From Roseithermus sacchariphilus (lineage in GTDB: Bacteria > Bacteroidota > Rhodothermia > Rhodothermales > MEBIC09517): DNA of 64,000 bases. Made by a program: the position numbers and the translations under genes. The stretch lies in the NCBI GenBank assembly GCA_003285105.1, contig CP030158.1, positions 915,447 to 979,446 of the forward strand. The letters run 5' to 3'. Within the stretch, counting starts at the first letter, position 1; each line of letters begins with the position of its first letter. Positions 27,297-36,302 of this stretch are shown piece after piece. Under the pieces are notes generated by a model. That model was not told the origin of the DNA and searched no databases. It worked only from the letters and a program-made list of their open reading frames with translations.

Positions 27297-27698
27297 ATGC
27301 GAACCCTGATCGAATTCCACTACGTCGGCGGCCCGATCTTCATGGTGCCGATGTCCGTGCTTGCCCTCACCCTGATCGTGTTGATTCTGCGCAAGAGCCT
27401 GGACCTGTTCGTCAACCCTACCGAACCCCTTGCCAGCCTGCGGCGCGGGCTCGATGCCATCGTTCAGATCGGCGGCTTTGCGTTCATCTGGGGCCTCCTC
27501 GGGCAGGCGCTCGCCCTCTACGAAGCGTTCCAGGCCATCGAAGCAATGGGCGGGGTCTCCCCTGCCCTCCTGGCCGGCGGACTCAGGGTGTCGATGATCG
27601 TGCCGATCTACGGGCTGCTGCTGTTCGCCGTCTCCGGCCTGGCCTGGTTCGTGCTGAAGCAGCGGTACCTCAGCCTGGAGGCCGCGCGGGACGCCTGA
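27297..27698 (+). CDS. MotA/TolQ/ExbB-like small membrane protein
   Basis: 133 residues from the ATG at 27297, with three predicted transmembrane helices (about 11-31, 53-71 and 100-122). The second and third helices, IGGFAFIWGLLGQALALYEAF and LAGGLRVSMIVPIYGLLLFAV, resemble the channel-forming part of the MotA/TolQ/ExbB family. It is shorter than ExbB (about 240) and has no neighbouring ExbD/TolR partner, so a proton-channel role is only inferred. The 284-base region before it is divergent with the sensor kinase gene and may hold both promoters. Confidence 0.65.
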   Translation: MRTLIEFHYVGGPIFMVPMSVLALTLIVLILRKSLDLFVNPTEPLASLRRGLDAIVQIGGFAFIWGLLGQALALYEAFQAIEAMGGVSPALLAGGLRVSMIVPIYGLLLFAVSGLAWFVLKQRYLSLEAARDA

Positions 27699-27707
27699 CC
27701 GCCCCGC

Positions 27708-28313
27708 TCACGCCTCGCGCAGCGCCAGCCGGACGAGCTCCTCGGCGGACTGCACGCCGGGGTGGGTGCGGAGCACCTTGCGGAGGTTCTTCTCGGCGGC
27801 GGCCCGGCTGAGGCCCAGCGACTCCAGCGCGGCCAGCGCGTCGGCCCGGGCAGCGGCGCGGGCCTCCGAGCCGCCGGAGAGCGGCGCCGCCCCGGCCTCC
27901 TGCAGATCGAGGTTCGCCAGCCGATCCCGCAGCTCCACGATCAGCCGCTCCGCCGTCTTCTTCCCGACCCCCGGAATGTTCGTCAGCATCCCGGCGTCCC
28001 CGTCCACCACGCGGGCCCGCAGCTCGGCCGGCCCCAGGGCCGAGAGCGCCGCCAGCGCCAGCTTCGGCCCGACGCCCGAGACGCCCAGCATCACCTCGAA
28101 CACCGCCCGCTCGGCCTTCGTGGCGAAGCCAAAGAGCACCTGCGCATCCTCGCGCACGTAGAAATGCGTCAGCAGACGAACCGCCTCCCCCGGGTTCGGC
28201 AGCGTCTCGAACGTGGACGTCGGGATCAGCACCCGGTAGCCGATCCCGTTCACCTCGACCAGCGCTTCGGTGGGCTTCTTCTCGATCAGCGTACCGGAAA
28301 CGTAGGCGATCAT
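27708..28313 (-). CDS. ruvA: Holliday junction branch migration protein RuvA
   Basis: 201 residues, normal length. The N-terminal OB domain MIAYVSGTLIEKKPTEALVE with VNGIGYRVLIP, the two helix-hairpin-helix motifs (GVSGVGPKLALAALSAL and NIPGVGKKTAERLIVEL) and the C-terminal UBA-like domain (ADALAALESLGLSRAAAEKNL) are all present. It recognises four-way DNA junctions and loads RuvB; ruvB and ruvC are not in the window. The gene is convergent with the MotA-like gene, 9 bases apart. Confidence 0.97.
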   Translation of the reverse strand: MIAYVSGTLIEKKPTEALVEVNGIGYRVLIPTSTFETLPNPGEAVRLLTHFYVREDAQVLFGFATKAERAVFEVMLGVSGVGPKLALAALSALGPAELRARVVDGDAGMLTNIPGVGKKTAERLIVELRDRLANLDLQEAGAAPLSGGSEARAAARADALAALESLGLSRAAAEKNLRKVLRTHPGVQSAEELVRLALREA

Positions 28314-28388
28314 CTAGCTACCTGACACCTTCGGGAAACGTGCAAACGTCTTCGAAAAAACGCCGGAAATCGCTCGTTGTGTCCCCGC

Positions 28389-28466
28389 CGTCCTTCCCGC
28401 GCAGGCGGGAATCCAGAGCGTACGAGCTTTTTTTCTGGATCCCCGATCGGCGTCGGGGATGACGAC
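28389..28466. repeat. REP-like palindromic intergenic element
   Basis: Two hairpins, TTCCCGC-GCAG-GCGGGAA (28394-28411) and CCCCGA-TCGGCG-TCGGGG (28441-28458), are bracketed by ATCCAG (28411-28416) and CTGGAT (28435-28440), which can themselves pair. This is the layout of the widely seen intergenic repeats whose reading gives WIPACAG-like peptides. It lies in the 257-base gap between ruvA and nadE. It is probably dispersed elsewhere in the genome and may have been moved by a REP-associated transposase, none of which is here. Confidence 0.65.
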
Positions 28467-28570
28467 GGAGACGCATGACTTCGAGTTCGCAGAGAGCATG
28501 TTCTCAAGGTGTCAGGTGGACAGGGCGATCATGTGCGGCGTGAGAGGGGAAGTGAGACGTTCGAAAGAGG

Positions 28571-30253
28571 CTACCCGGTTACCGGCGACGGCGCCACCGC
28601 CGGGCGGTCCCACCGCATCACGATGGGCAGGCGGCGGCCGATGCCGAAGGCCTTGTTCGTCACCCGCAGCCCGGGCGGCATCTGGCGGCGCTTGTACTCG
28701 TTGCGGTCCACCTGCTGCAGGATGTGCCGGACCAGCGCCCGGTCGAAGCCGGTCTGCGCCACAATGGCATCGACCTCCAGGTGGGCCTCGATGTAGAGCC
28801 GCAGCACGGCGTCGAGGACGTCGTAGGGCGGGAGCGAGTCGGTGTCCTTCTGATCGGGGCGCAGTTCGGCCGAGGGCGGCTTGGTGATCGTGTTCTCGGG
28901 AATGACGGCCCGCCCGGCGCGGTCGTTGATGTGGTGTGCGAGGCGGTAGACGTCCGTCTTGAAGACGTCGCTCAGCACCGCCACACCGCCGTTGGTGTCG
29001 CCGTAAAGGGTGACGTAGCCGACGGCCGCCTCGCTCTTGTTACCCGTCGAGAGCAGCAGGTAGTCGAACTTGTTCGAGATCGCCATGAGCGTCACCCCCC
29101 GTGTGCGGCTCTGGATGTTCTCCTCGGCCACGCCGGGCGCGGTGCCGGCAAAGACCCCGGCGAGCATGGCCTCGAAGGCGGCCACGGCCGGCTCGATCGG
29201 GATCTCGTGGAATGCAATGCCCAGGTTCCGCGCCAGCGCCTCGGAGTCGCTCACGGACCCGGGCGAGGAATACTTCGAGGGCATCGTCACCCCGACGACC
29301 CGCTCCGGCCCGAGGGCCGCCACGGCCAGGGCACACGTCACCGCCGAGTCGATCCCGCCGGAGAGGCCGACGAGCGCCTTCTGGAAGGCGCCGGTCTTGG
29401 TGAAATAGTCGCGGATGCCGAGCACGAGCGCGTCGTGCAGGTCGGCCAGGTCGTCGTGGGGTCGCGGGGACGGCCCCGGCCCGGCGTCCAGGTCCCACAC
29501 GTACAGATCCTCCTCGAACGACGGCGCCCCGTAGATGAGGCTGCCATCGGCCGCGTGCACGCGGCTGTCGCCGTCGAAGATCAGCTCCGTGTTGGCACCG
29601 ACCTGGTTGACCAGCACGAAGGGCCGCCCGTGCTCCCGGCAGATCGCCTCGATCAGCGCGTTGCGCGTGCGGTGCTTGCCGACGGCGAAGGGCGAGGCGC
29701 TGATGTTGATGAACAGGTCGATGCCGAGAGCGGCCAGCTCGTCGATGGGGTTGGCCTCATAGAGGTGATACGGCGCGGCATCCTCGTTATTCCACATATC
29801 CTCGCAGACGTGCAGCCCCAGCCGCAGCCCGCGCCACGTGACGACCCGCCGGCGCGGGGCCGGCTCGAAGTAGCGATACTCGTCGAAGACGTCGTACGTC
29901 GGCAGCAACGTCTTGTAGGCGGCGTCCTGGATGCGACCGCCCTCGATCAGCAGCGCCGCGTTGAAGAGCCGCTTGCCGACCTTGCCCCCATTGGGCACCG
30001 GCGCGCCGAGGATCACGCCGAGGTCGGGCGGCAGCGCCTGCGCCAGCCGCTCGATGGCGCGCTGCACGGCCTCGATGAAGGCGGGGCGGTCCAGCAGATC
30101 CAGCGGCGGGTAGCCGACGAGGCCCATCTCGGGGAAGACGACGAGGTCCGCCCCCTGATCGCGCGCCCGGCGGGCGAAGTCCAGGATCTTCCGGCTGTTG
30201 CCGGGCAGGTCGCCGACGGTCGGGTTGATCTGAGCGAGCGCGAGCTTCATCAC
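28571..30253 (-). CDS. nadE: Glutamine-dependent NAD+ synthetase
   Basis: 560 residues; makes NAD+ from deamido-NAD using ammonia released from glutamine. The N-terminal nitrilase-type glutaminase domain (~1-270) has its triad Glu42 (VFPEMGLVGYPP), Lys114 (AYKTLLPTYDVFDE) and Cys150 (LHVCEDMWN). The synthetase domain follows with the pyrophosphate loop LSGGIDSAV near residue 297, STGNKSE and the ribose-binding GVAVLSD region. Starts at Met1 or Met2 differ by one codon. It stands alone between ruvA and the TonB receptor. Confidence 0.96.
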   Translation of the reverse strand: MMKLALAQINPTVGDLPGNSRKILDFARRARDQGADLVVFPEMGLVGYPPLDLLDRPAFIEAVQRAIERLAQALPPDLGVILGAPVPNGGKVGKRLFNAALLIEGGRIQDAAYKTLLPTYDVFDEYRYFEPAPRRRVVTWRGLRLGLHVCEDMWNNEDAAPYHLYEANPIDELAALGIDLFINISASPFAVGKHRTRNALIEAICREHGRPFVLVNQVGANTELIFDGDSRVHAADGSLIYGAPSFEEDLYVWDLDAGPGPSPRPHDDLADLHDALVLGIRDYFTKTGAFQKALVGLSGGIDSAVTCALAVAALGPERVVGVTMPSKYSSPGSVSDSEALARNLGIAFHEIPIEPAVAAFEAMLAGVFAGTAPGVAEENIQSRTRGVTLMAISNKFDYLLLSTGNKSEAAVGYVTLYGDTNGGVAVLSDVFKTDVYRLAHHINDRAGRAVIPENTITKPPSAELRPDQKDTDSLPPYDVLDAVLRLYIEAHLEVDAIVAQTGFDRALVRHILQQVDRNEYKRRQMPPGLRVTNKAFGIGRRLPIVMRWDRPAVAPSPVTG

Positions 30254-30408
30254 GGAGGCCGGGAGGGAGCGGAGGACGACAGCGGGAGGTGCGGACGCCC
30301 GAGGGGGCGTTGCGTTCCGGTTGGATGAAGGGCGATGGCGGAGGGTCGAAGGGCGGACGGGAAAACGGCTTGCTGGCCCGGCCTTCGCGTTTCAGCCTTT
30401 GTACTTTC

Positions 30409-32343
30409 TCACCGACCCCACGCGAGGCCGACGATCCACCAGCGGCCCGGCAGCGGGGCGTTGAAGATCTCCGCGATGCGGGTGTCGAAGACGTTGCGCA
30501 CCTCGCCGGAGAGGGTCAGCACCGACGGGCCGAGGCGCAGCCGGTAGCCGAGCCGCGCATGGACGAGGCCGTAGCTGTCCTGCACGAGCCGGTCCTTCCA
30601 GAGCCCCTGCACCCCCAGCGACACCCGCCCCAGCCCCAGCGTCGCCCGCCCCTGGACGAGGTGCCGGGCGTGGCCGAGCGCGTACTTGTAGCGGTCCGGC
30701 GGCAGCTCCGTCTCGACGTCGGCGTCGAGGTAGGTGTAGGCGCCCGCGAGATGGAGCCGGGCCGCGCCGAGCGGACGGGTCACCTCGGCGTCGAGTTCGA
30801 GGCCGCGGGTGTCGACGCGCAGGAGGTTCTCCGCCCGGAAGACGCGCTCGCCGGGCACGAGCACGTAGTCGATCAGGTTGTCCGTGGCCCGGTAGAAGGC
30901 CGTCGCGTGCAGCGAGACGGAGGCGGCGGGGTAGAGGTCGGCGCCGGCCTCGGCGGCCCAGGCGCGCTCGGCCTCCAGGTCCGGGTTGCCGACGTTGCCA
31001 CCGGCGTCGAGGTAGCGCTCGACGTAGTTCGGGGCGCGCACGGCCCGGCCGACGCCGCCGCGCAGCGTCACCCGGCCGGCGGTGTAGGCCAGGTTGAGCT
31101 GCGGCGTCGGCTCGGCGCCGTAGCTCGGGTCAACGTCGAGGCGGCTGCTGAGGTGGGCCGTCAGGCGCGGGGTGAGCAGGGCCTGGAGCGTCGCATAGAC
31201 GCCCATCGCCCCGTCGTGGTGGACCTGCATCACGTTGCTGTCGATGCCCCGCAGCGAGCCCGAGATGCCGGCGGTGCCGCGCAGACGCGGGGTGAATCGC
31301 CGCGTCAGCCGGGCCTGGAGCGTGCCGAGGCGGCTGACGTGCTCGCTTGGACGGCTCGCGGGGTTGTAGCGGTAGGCGTCGTGATGCTGCTTCAGCGCAA
31401 GCTCGACCACGTAGTCGGTGGTCGCCGCCGCCCGGCCCTGCAGGCGCGCCTGCATCCACGCCGTCGTCGTTGCCTCGCGGGCCGTGTCGCTGGCGAAGCC
31501 GGTGTAGAACTGATACGCCCCGAAGTCCCGGTCGTCCAGCCCGGCGCGGACGAACAGCGTCGCCGCGTCGAAGGCGTGCGTGGCGGCGAGCGTGGCGGCC
31601 GCCCGGCGGAAGTCGGTGCGAATGGCCTCGCCGTCGGACCGGCGCACGAGGCGCCCGTCCGGCCCCTCGATGGGCTGGCCGTCGGTCCCGGCGGCCGAGG
31701 CCGCCAGGCTCACCAGGCGCCGGTCGGTCGCACGGCGCACGGCGACGTCGGCCTGGTAGAGCGCGTGCCGGCCGCCGTCGAGCCGGGCCTCGGCGGAGGT
31801 GCCCTGCCGGGCGGGCGGTCCCTGCTGGAGGCCGGCATGGGTGAAGATCTGGATGACCCCGCCGAGCGCGTCCGGGCCGTAGAGCGAGGCCGCCGGCCCA
31901 CGCAGCACCTCGATCCGCGCGATCTCCGAGAGCGGCACCGGCAGATCGGCCAGGAAGTGGCCGGTCATCGGATCGTTGAGGCGAGCGCCGTCGAGCAGCA
32001 GCAGCACCCCGTTGAACGTCGAGCCCCGCATCGTCAGGTCGCTCTGCACGCCGAAGCCGCCGCGGCTCTGCACCTCCACGCCCCCCACGGCCCGCAGCAG
32101 CTCGTCGAACGACGCCACCGGCAGCGCCGCCAGGTCGCGCGCCGTCAGCACGGTGACGCGCCGCCCCGTCTGCCGGACGCGCTCGGCCTGCCGCGAGGCC
32201 GTCACGACGATGCTGTCCGGCAGCATCCCCACCAGGGGGGCTTCCTGCGCGGCTTCCTGCGGGGCCTCCTGTGCCCGGAGCGGGCCGGCCGCCACCAGCA
32301 GTCCCGCCGCCAGCCAGATCCAACGCCTGCTCATGCGATTCAT
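30409..32343 (-). CDS. TonB-dependent outer-membrane receptor (BtuB-like)
   Basis: 644 residues from the ATG at 32343 (32334 is also possible), starting with a signal peptide WIWLAAGLLVAAGPLRAQ. The TonB box region is DSIVVTASR and the plug contains VGGVEVQSRGGFGVQSDLTMRGS, LNDPMTGHFLADLPV and IEVLRGPAASLYGPDALGGVI. The barrel ends in FDTRIAEIFNAPLPGRWWIVGLAW with an aromatic-rich terminus. The size and plug match cobalamin/siderophore receptors; substrate cannot be named. The open frame continues upstream only because the heptamer repeats lack stops. Confidence 0.92.
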   Translation of the reverse strand: MNRMSRRWIWLAAGLLVAAGPLRAQEAPQEAAQEAPLVGMLPDSIVVTASRQAERVRQTGRRVTVLTARDLAALPVASFDELLRAVGGVEVQSRGGFGVQSDLTMRGSTFNGVLLLLDGARLNDPMTGHFLADLPVPLSEIARIEVLRGPAASLYGPDALGGVIQIFTHAGLQQGPPARQGTSAEARLDGGRHALYQADVAVRRATDRRLVSLAASAAGTDGQPIEGPDGRLVRRSDGEAIRTDFRRAAATLAATHAFDAATLFVRAGLDDRDFGAYQFYTGFASDTAREATTTAWMQARLQGRAAATTDYVVELALKQHHDAYRYNPASRPSEHVSRLGTLQARLTRRFTPRLRGTAGISGSLRGIDSNVMQVHHDGAMGVYATLQALLTPRLTAHLSSRLDVDPSYGAEPTPQLNLAYTAGRVTLRGGVGRAVRAPNYVERYLDAGGNVGNPDLEAERAWAAEAGADLYPAASVSLHATAFYRATDNLIDYVLVPGERVFRAENLLRVDTRGLELDAEVTRPLGAARLHLAGAYTYLDADVETELPPDRYKYALGHARHLVQGRATLGLGRVSLGVQGLWKDRLVQDSYGLVHARLGYRLRLGPSVLTLSGEVRNVFDTRIAEIFNAPLPGRWWIVGLAWGR

Positions 32344-32440
32344 GGAGATGGGATGCGTGATCGATGTGTCGGGTTGCGCCCCCAAAATAGCCGTTCCCCC
32401 ACCCGGCCGGGTTGAGAATCGAGGAAAAAGAAGGGAGGGG

Positions 32441-32516
32441 TCGAGTGTCGAGTGTCGAGTGTCGAATGTCGAGGGGCGAAGGGCGAAGGGCGAATGTCGA
32501 AGGGCGAAGGGCGAGG
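32441..32516. repeat. Heptamer tandem repeats GTGTCGA and GGGCGAA
   Basis: About four copies of a GTGTCGA/ATGTCGA unit run directly into about six of GGGCGAA (some as ATGTCGA hybrids), all with a 7-base period. They lie between the divergent TonB receptor and methyltransferase genes. Confidence 0.9.
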
Positions 32517-32540
32517 GGGTGCTGAGCGATGAGGCACCGC

Positions 32541-32652
32541 CATTCCCCATTCCGCATTCCCCATTCCGCATTCCCCATTCCGCATTCCCCATTCCCCATT
32601 CCCCATTCCCCATTTCCCATTCCGCATTCCCCATTCCGCATTCCCCATTTTC
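32541..32652. repeat. Sixteen-copy heptamer tandem repeat CATTCC(C/G)
   Basis: Exactly 16 contiguous 7-base units, nearly all CATTCCC or CATTCCG, with alternating C/G at the last base in the first six. Heptamer arrays of this kind occur in various bacteria and change copy number by slippage. The array ends only 49 bases before the methyltransferase start and about 200 bases from the TonB receptor start, so it occupies the shared promoter space of the 358-base gap. Confidence 0.95.
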
Positions 32653-32701
32653 CCTACCTTCCCGAAGCCGCCTCCCCGTCACCGCACCGCATCCGATCGC
32701 C

Positions 32702-34165
32702 ATGCCCACGCTCTACGACACTGTCCCGTACCCGACCCTCCCCAGCCCCACCACGCACCCGGACACCCTGGCGACGCTCGGGCGGCTGTTCGGGCTGGCG
32801 GTGGCCCCCCTCGAGCGGTGCCGGGTGCTGGAGGTCGGCTGCGGGGACGGGGGGAACCTGATCCCGATGGCGCACGACCTGCCCGGGAGCGCGTTCGTGG
32901 GAATCGACCTGGCGGAGCGGCCCATCGCACACGGCCGGGACCGGGCCGCGGCACTCGGGCTGCGCAACCTGGACCTCCGGGCCCTCGACCTGCGGCAGAT
33001 GCCGGCCGACGCGGGCGCCTTCGACTACATCATCGCCCACGGCGTCTATGCGTGGGTACCGGCCGACGTGCAGGAGGCGTTGCTGGCCCTGATTCGGCGG
33101 CACCTGGCCCCGCATGGCCTCGCGCTGGTCAGCTACGCCCTCTACCCCGGCGCCCACCTGTTCCGCATGCTCCGGGAGATGATGCTCTTCCACATCCGCG
33201 GCATCGAAGACCCCCGCCACCGCGCCGCCCAGGCCCGGGCGCTGCTCCACCTCCTGCACGACGCGCAGACCGAGGACACCGCCTACGCCCACGTGATCGC
33301 CGAGAAGCTGCACCGCTTCAGCACGGTCCCGGACGAATACCTCACGCACGACATCCTGAACGAACACTACGCCCCCTGCACGTTCCTCGACTTCGTGGAG
33401 CACGCGCGCGCCCACGACCTGCGGTATCTGGCCGATGCCGACTACTTCTCGATGCACCCGGGCGGGCTCCCCGGGGCGGTCCGGACACACCTGCAGGCCC
33501 TCGAAGAGACGCCCCTGCTGCTGGAGCAGTACCTGGATTTCATGCGGGGACGCTCGTTCCGGCGGTCGCTGCTGTGCCACGCGGAGGCCGCGGTGCAGAC
33601 GCCGCATCCGGCGGCGATGGACGCGCTGTACTTCGCCGCCCCCGTCGAGACCCCGTCGGCCGATGCCGGAACGCCGGCGGCGGTTGCGACCCTCCGCGGC
33701 CTGCGAGGCCACTCCATCCAGACGGGCCACGCCCTGACGCAGGCCGTCGCCCGCCACCTGGGCGACCAGTGGCCCCGCCGCGTGCCTTTCGGCGAGCTGC
33801 TGGACGTGGCCCGGCCGCATCACGACGACGCCGGCACGAGCGCGGACGCGCTGCTCCGGGTGCTGCTGCTGGGCCTGTACCGCGACGGCTTCCTCCAGGC
33901 ACACACCTACGCCCCGCCGCTGACGCTCACCCCCGGCGACCGCCCCGAGGCCAGCCGCGTCGCTCGCCACGCCGCCGAGGCGTCCGCCGTCGTGCCGAAC
34001 CTCCACCACCAGCCCGTCACGCTCGGCGAAGACGACCGGGACCTCCTGCCGTACCTCGACGGCACCCGGGACCGTGCGGCGCTCGAAGCCGCCACGGGCT
34101 TCACCCCGGACGAGCAGGACGCCCTCCTGGCTCGCCTCGCCCGGCAGGCCCTGCTCCTCGCCTGA
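32702..34165 (+). CDS. Class I SAM methyltransferase with regulatory domain
   Basis: 487 residues from the ATG at 32702. Residues 40-145 form a Rossmann methyltransferase with motif I VLEVGCGDGGN (42-52), GIDLAERPI and a motif IV-like DYIIAHGVYAWVP. The rest (LREMMLFHIRGIEDPRHRAAQARALL onward) matches the 'methyltransferase regulatory domain' (MethyTransf_Reg) and a C-terminal winged-helix-like part, as in uncharacterised methyltransferases of this class. The substrate is unknown. It is divergent from the TonB receptor. Confidence 0.85.
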   Translation: MPTLYDTVPYPTLPSPTTHPDTLATLGRLFGLAVAPLERCRVLEVGCGDGGNLIPMAHDLPGSAFVGIDLAERPIAHGRDRAAALGLRNLDLRALDLRQMPADAGAFDYIIAHGVYAWVPADVQEALLALIRRHLAPHGLALVSYALYPGAHLFRMLREMMLFHIRGIEDPRHRAAQARALLHLLHDAQTEDTAYAHVIAEKLHRFSTVPDEYLTHDILNEHYAPCTFLDFVEHARAHDLRYLADADYFSMHPGGLPGAVRTHLQALEETPLLLEQYLDFMRGRSFRRSLLCHAEAAVQTPHPAAMDALYFAAPVETPSADAGTPAAVATLRGLRGHSIQTGHALTQAVARHLGDQWPRRVPFGELLDVARPHHDDAGTSADALLRVLLLGLYRDGFLQAHTYAPPLTLTPGDRPEASRVARHAAEASAVVPNLHHQPVTLGEDDRDLLPYLDGTRDRAALEAATGFTPDEQDALLARLARQALLLA

Positions 34166-34171
34166 GCCGGC

Positions 34172-35644
34172 TCAAACGATCCGGTCCGGGTCGGGCTCGA
34201 CGACGGGGCCGCGGTAGCCGAAGACCCGCTGCACCAGCCGGATGAGGGCGGCCGACTGCTTGCGGGCGTACCATTGATCGGCCACGCGGCGAACGCCGAG
34301 GCCGTAACTCGGGTACGGGTGGATGGTGTCGGCAATCTGCCGGAGCGTCACGCCGTGCTTCATCGCCACGGCAAACTCGCTGATCAGCTCGCCCGCGCGC
34401 GCGCCGAGGACGTCCACGCCCAGGATCTTGCCGTTCCACGCCTTCGCGTAGACCTGGATCAGCCCCGCCGGCTCGCCGTCGGTGACGGCGCGGTCCAGCC
34501 GGTCGTAGGGGAAGCGATAGACGGCATAGCGCGTGCCGGCCTCGTCGAGCTGCCGGCGTGTGGCGCCCAGGTGGGCCAGTTCGGGATCGGTGTAGGTGAC
34601 CCACGGCACGTGGTCGGCGTCGATGCGCAGGGGCAGCTTCAGCAGAGCGTTCGTCGCGGCGACCTTCGCCATGTGCTCGCTCATGTGGGTGAACTGGTAG
34701 CGCCCGGTCACGTCGCCCGCGGCGTAGATGTGCCGCCGGCTGGTGCGGCAGCGGTCGTTCACCGTGATGCCGCGCGCCGTGTAGGCGACGCCGGCAGCGT
34801 CCAGCCCGAGGCCGTCGAGGTTCGGGCGGCGGCCGGTGGCCACCAGGAGGGCGTCGGCCGCCAGGGTGTGGACCCTCCCGCCGGCGCGGGCAACGACGGC
34901 GAGCCCGCCGTGCCGCCGGACCTCCTGCACCTCGGCGCCGAGGACGTAGCGGACGCCTTCCGCCTCCAGCCGGGCCTGCAACCGCCCTGCCAGCTCCGGG
35001 TCGTCGTGGCCGAGGATGCGCTCGCTCTGGTCGATGACGGTGACGCGGGTGCCGAGGCGAGCGAAGGCCTGCGCCATCTCCGTCCCGATCGGGCCGGCCC
35101 CGATGATGACCAGACGCTCCGGCTGCACCTCCAGCTCGAACAGCGTCTCACTCGTCAGAAACGGCCCGTCGTGCAGGCCGGGGATCGGCGGCGCGAAAGC
35201 CGCGGCGCCGGTGGCGATGACGAACCGCCGCCCCGTCACCCGCTGCGTGCCGCCGTCGCCGTCGACCTCGACCGTGTGGGGGTCGATGAACCGGGCGAAG
35301 CCGTGCTGCACGGTCACCCCCATCGCCTCGTACCGCGCCGGCTCGTCGGCCTCCTCGTAGACGGCCTCGCGCACGGTACGCACGTGGGCCATCAGCCGCG
35401 GGAAGTCGACCGGGACCGCCTGATCGGCAAGCCCGTAGCGGCCGGCGTGGCGACTCAGGTGCGCCACCCGGGCGGCCTTCAGCAGCGTCTTGCTCGGCAC
35501 GCAGCCGGTCCAGGTGCAATCGCCGCCGAGGCGGTGCTTCTCGATCATCAGCGTCTTCGCGCCGAGGTTGGCGCCGATGCCGGCGGCCGTCAGGCCCGCC
35601 GCGCCCCCGCCGAGGACGATGAGGTCGTAGTCGTAGGCAGCCAC
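34172..35644 (-). CDS. Pyridine nucleotide-disulfide oxidoreductase, MerA/Lpd-like
   Basis: 490 residues. FAD site LIVLGGGAAGLTAA; redox-active disulfide Cys43/Cys48 in GGDCTWTGCVPSK; NAD(P) site VIIGAGPIGTEMAQAFARLG; second FAD motif YAAGDVTGRYQFTH. The dimerisation domain has VTYTDPELAHLGATRRQL and TIHPYPSYGLGVRR. Overall it is nearest the mercuric reductase/dihydrolipoamide dehydrogenase group. However, there is no N-terminal heavy-metal domain and no C-terminal Cys-Cys pair of true MerA, and no mer or dehydrogenase-complex genes are nearby, so the substrate is open. Confidence 0.88.
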   Translation of the reverse strand: MAAYDYDLIVLGGGAAGLTAAGIGANLGAKTLMIEKHRLGGDCTWTGCVPSKTLLKAARVAHLSRHAGRYGLADQAVPVDFPRLMAHVRTVREAVYEEADEPARYEAMGVTVQHGFARFIDPHTVEVDGDGGTQRVTGRRFVIATGAAAFAPPIPGLHDGPFLTSETLFELEVQPERLVIIGAGPIGTEMAQAFARLGTRVTVIDQSERILGHDDPELAGRLQARLEAEGVRYVLGAEVQEVRRHGGLAVVARAGGRVHTLAADALLVATGRRPNLDGLGLDAAGVAYTARGITVNDRCRTSRRHIYAAGDVTGRYQFTHMSEHMAKVAATNALLKLPLRIDADHVPWVTYTDPELAHLGATRRQLDEAGTRYAVYRFPYDRLDRAVTDGEPAGLIQVYAKAWNGKILGVDVLGARAGELISEFAVAMKHGVTLRQIADTIHPYPSYGLGVRRVADQWYARKQSAALIRLVQRVFGYRGPVVEPDPDRIV

Positions 35645-35742
35645 AGGTAGGGAGTGAGGGAGGGGTTATGAGGGAGGGAAGGAGGAGGGAGGAGGGGCGG
35701 AGATCGGGGTCGCGAGTCGTTTTTCCGGCCGCCCTTCGAGCG

Positions 35743-36075
35743 TCACCGTTCGACCGTGTGCGCGACCTTCCGCCGCACCTTCCGGACGGCTGAGTAGGAG
35801 CCGAAGGCGATCAGCGCGGCCACCACGCCATAGACCCACCACGGGATGTTGCGGCCGGCGATGAGCAGGTAGAGGTAGGCCGAGACGAAGCAGAAGCCCG
35901 CCGACAAGATCGGCAGCACGACGGGCTTTTGCTGCCGCAGGTTGCGTACGAGCCACGCGAGGGACAGCGTGAAAAACGGGATGGCGCCGACGTAGATCGC
36001 GCCGAAGAGGAGCGGGTTGACGCCGTACTGCGCGCCGAGCCCGAGGAACCAGTCCTGTAGCGGCTGCCAGTTCAT
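35743..36075 (-). CDS. Small three-helix membrane protein
   Basis: 110 residues with three predicted transmembrane helices (about 23-42, 50-70 and 77-95) and a basic C-terminal tail (AVRKVRRKVAHTVER). I do not recognise a named family. It follows the MerA-like gene in the opposite gene order on the same strand (99 bases downstream is that gene's start), so the two may be cotranscribed. Confidence 0.6.
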   Translation of the reverse strand: MNWQPLQDWFLGLGAQYGVNPLLFGAIYVGAIPFFTLSLAWLVRNLRQQKPVVLPILSAGFCFVSAYLYLLIAGRNIPWWVYGVVAALIAFGSYSAVRKVRRKVAHTVER

Positions 36076-36129
36076 AGCGGGGAGCGGAAGGATGTTCGCG
36101 GTGCTCCCTCTGTAGGCCCCGCCGGATCT

Positions 36130-36165
36130 CCGTTACACCCGCCGTTACACCCGCCGGTACACCCG
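36130..36165. promoter_or_regulatory. Three 12-base direct repeats ahead of the PA-like gene
   Basis: CCGTTACACCCG occurs at 36130-36141 and 36142-36153 and, with one change (CCGGTACACCCG), at 36154-36165. Perfectly contiguous 12-base units, slightly over one helical turn apart, resemble binding sites for a regulator. They lie in the 227-base divergent gap, 54 bases from the small membrane protein start and 138 bases from the PA-like gene. Confidence 0.45.
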
Positions 36166-36302
36166 CCGGACCCGGCAAGCGGGCGGTTGCGGCCGGCCCC
36201 CGGCCGGTTATCACTTCTGCGCGGTTTTCCTGCGTACAGGATAGCGGGGACCCCCCACGCTTCGCCGGTATCCGCTGTCACCCATGGCCCGGAAGGTATC
36301 CC

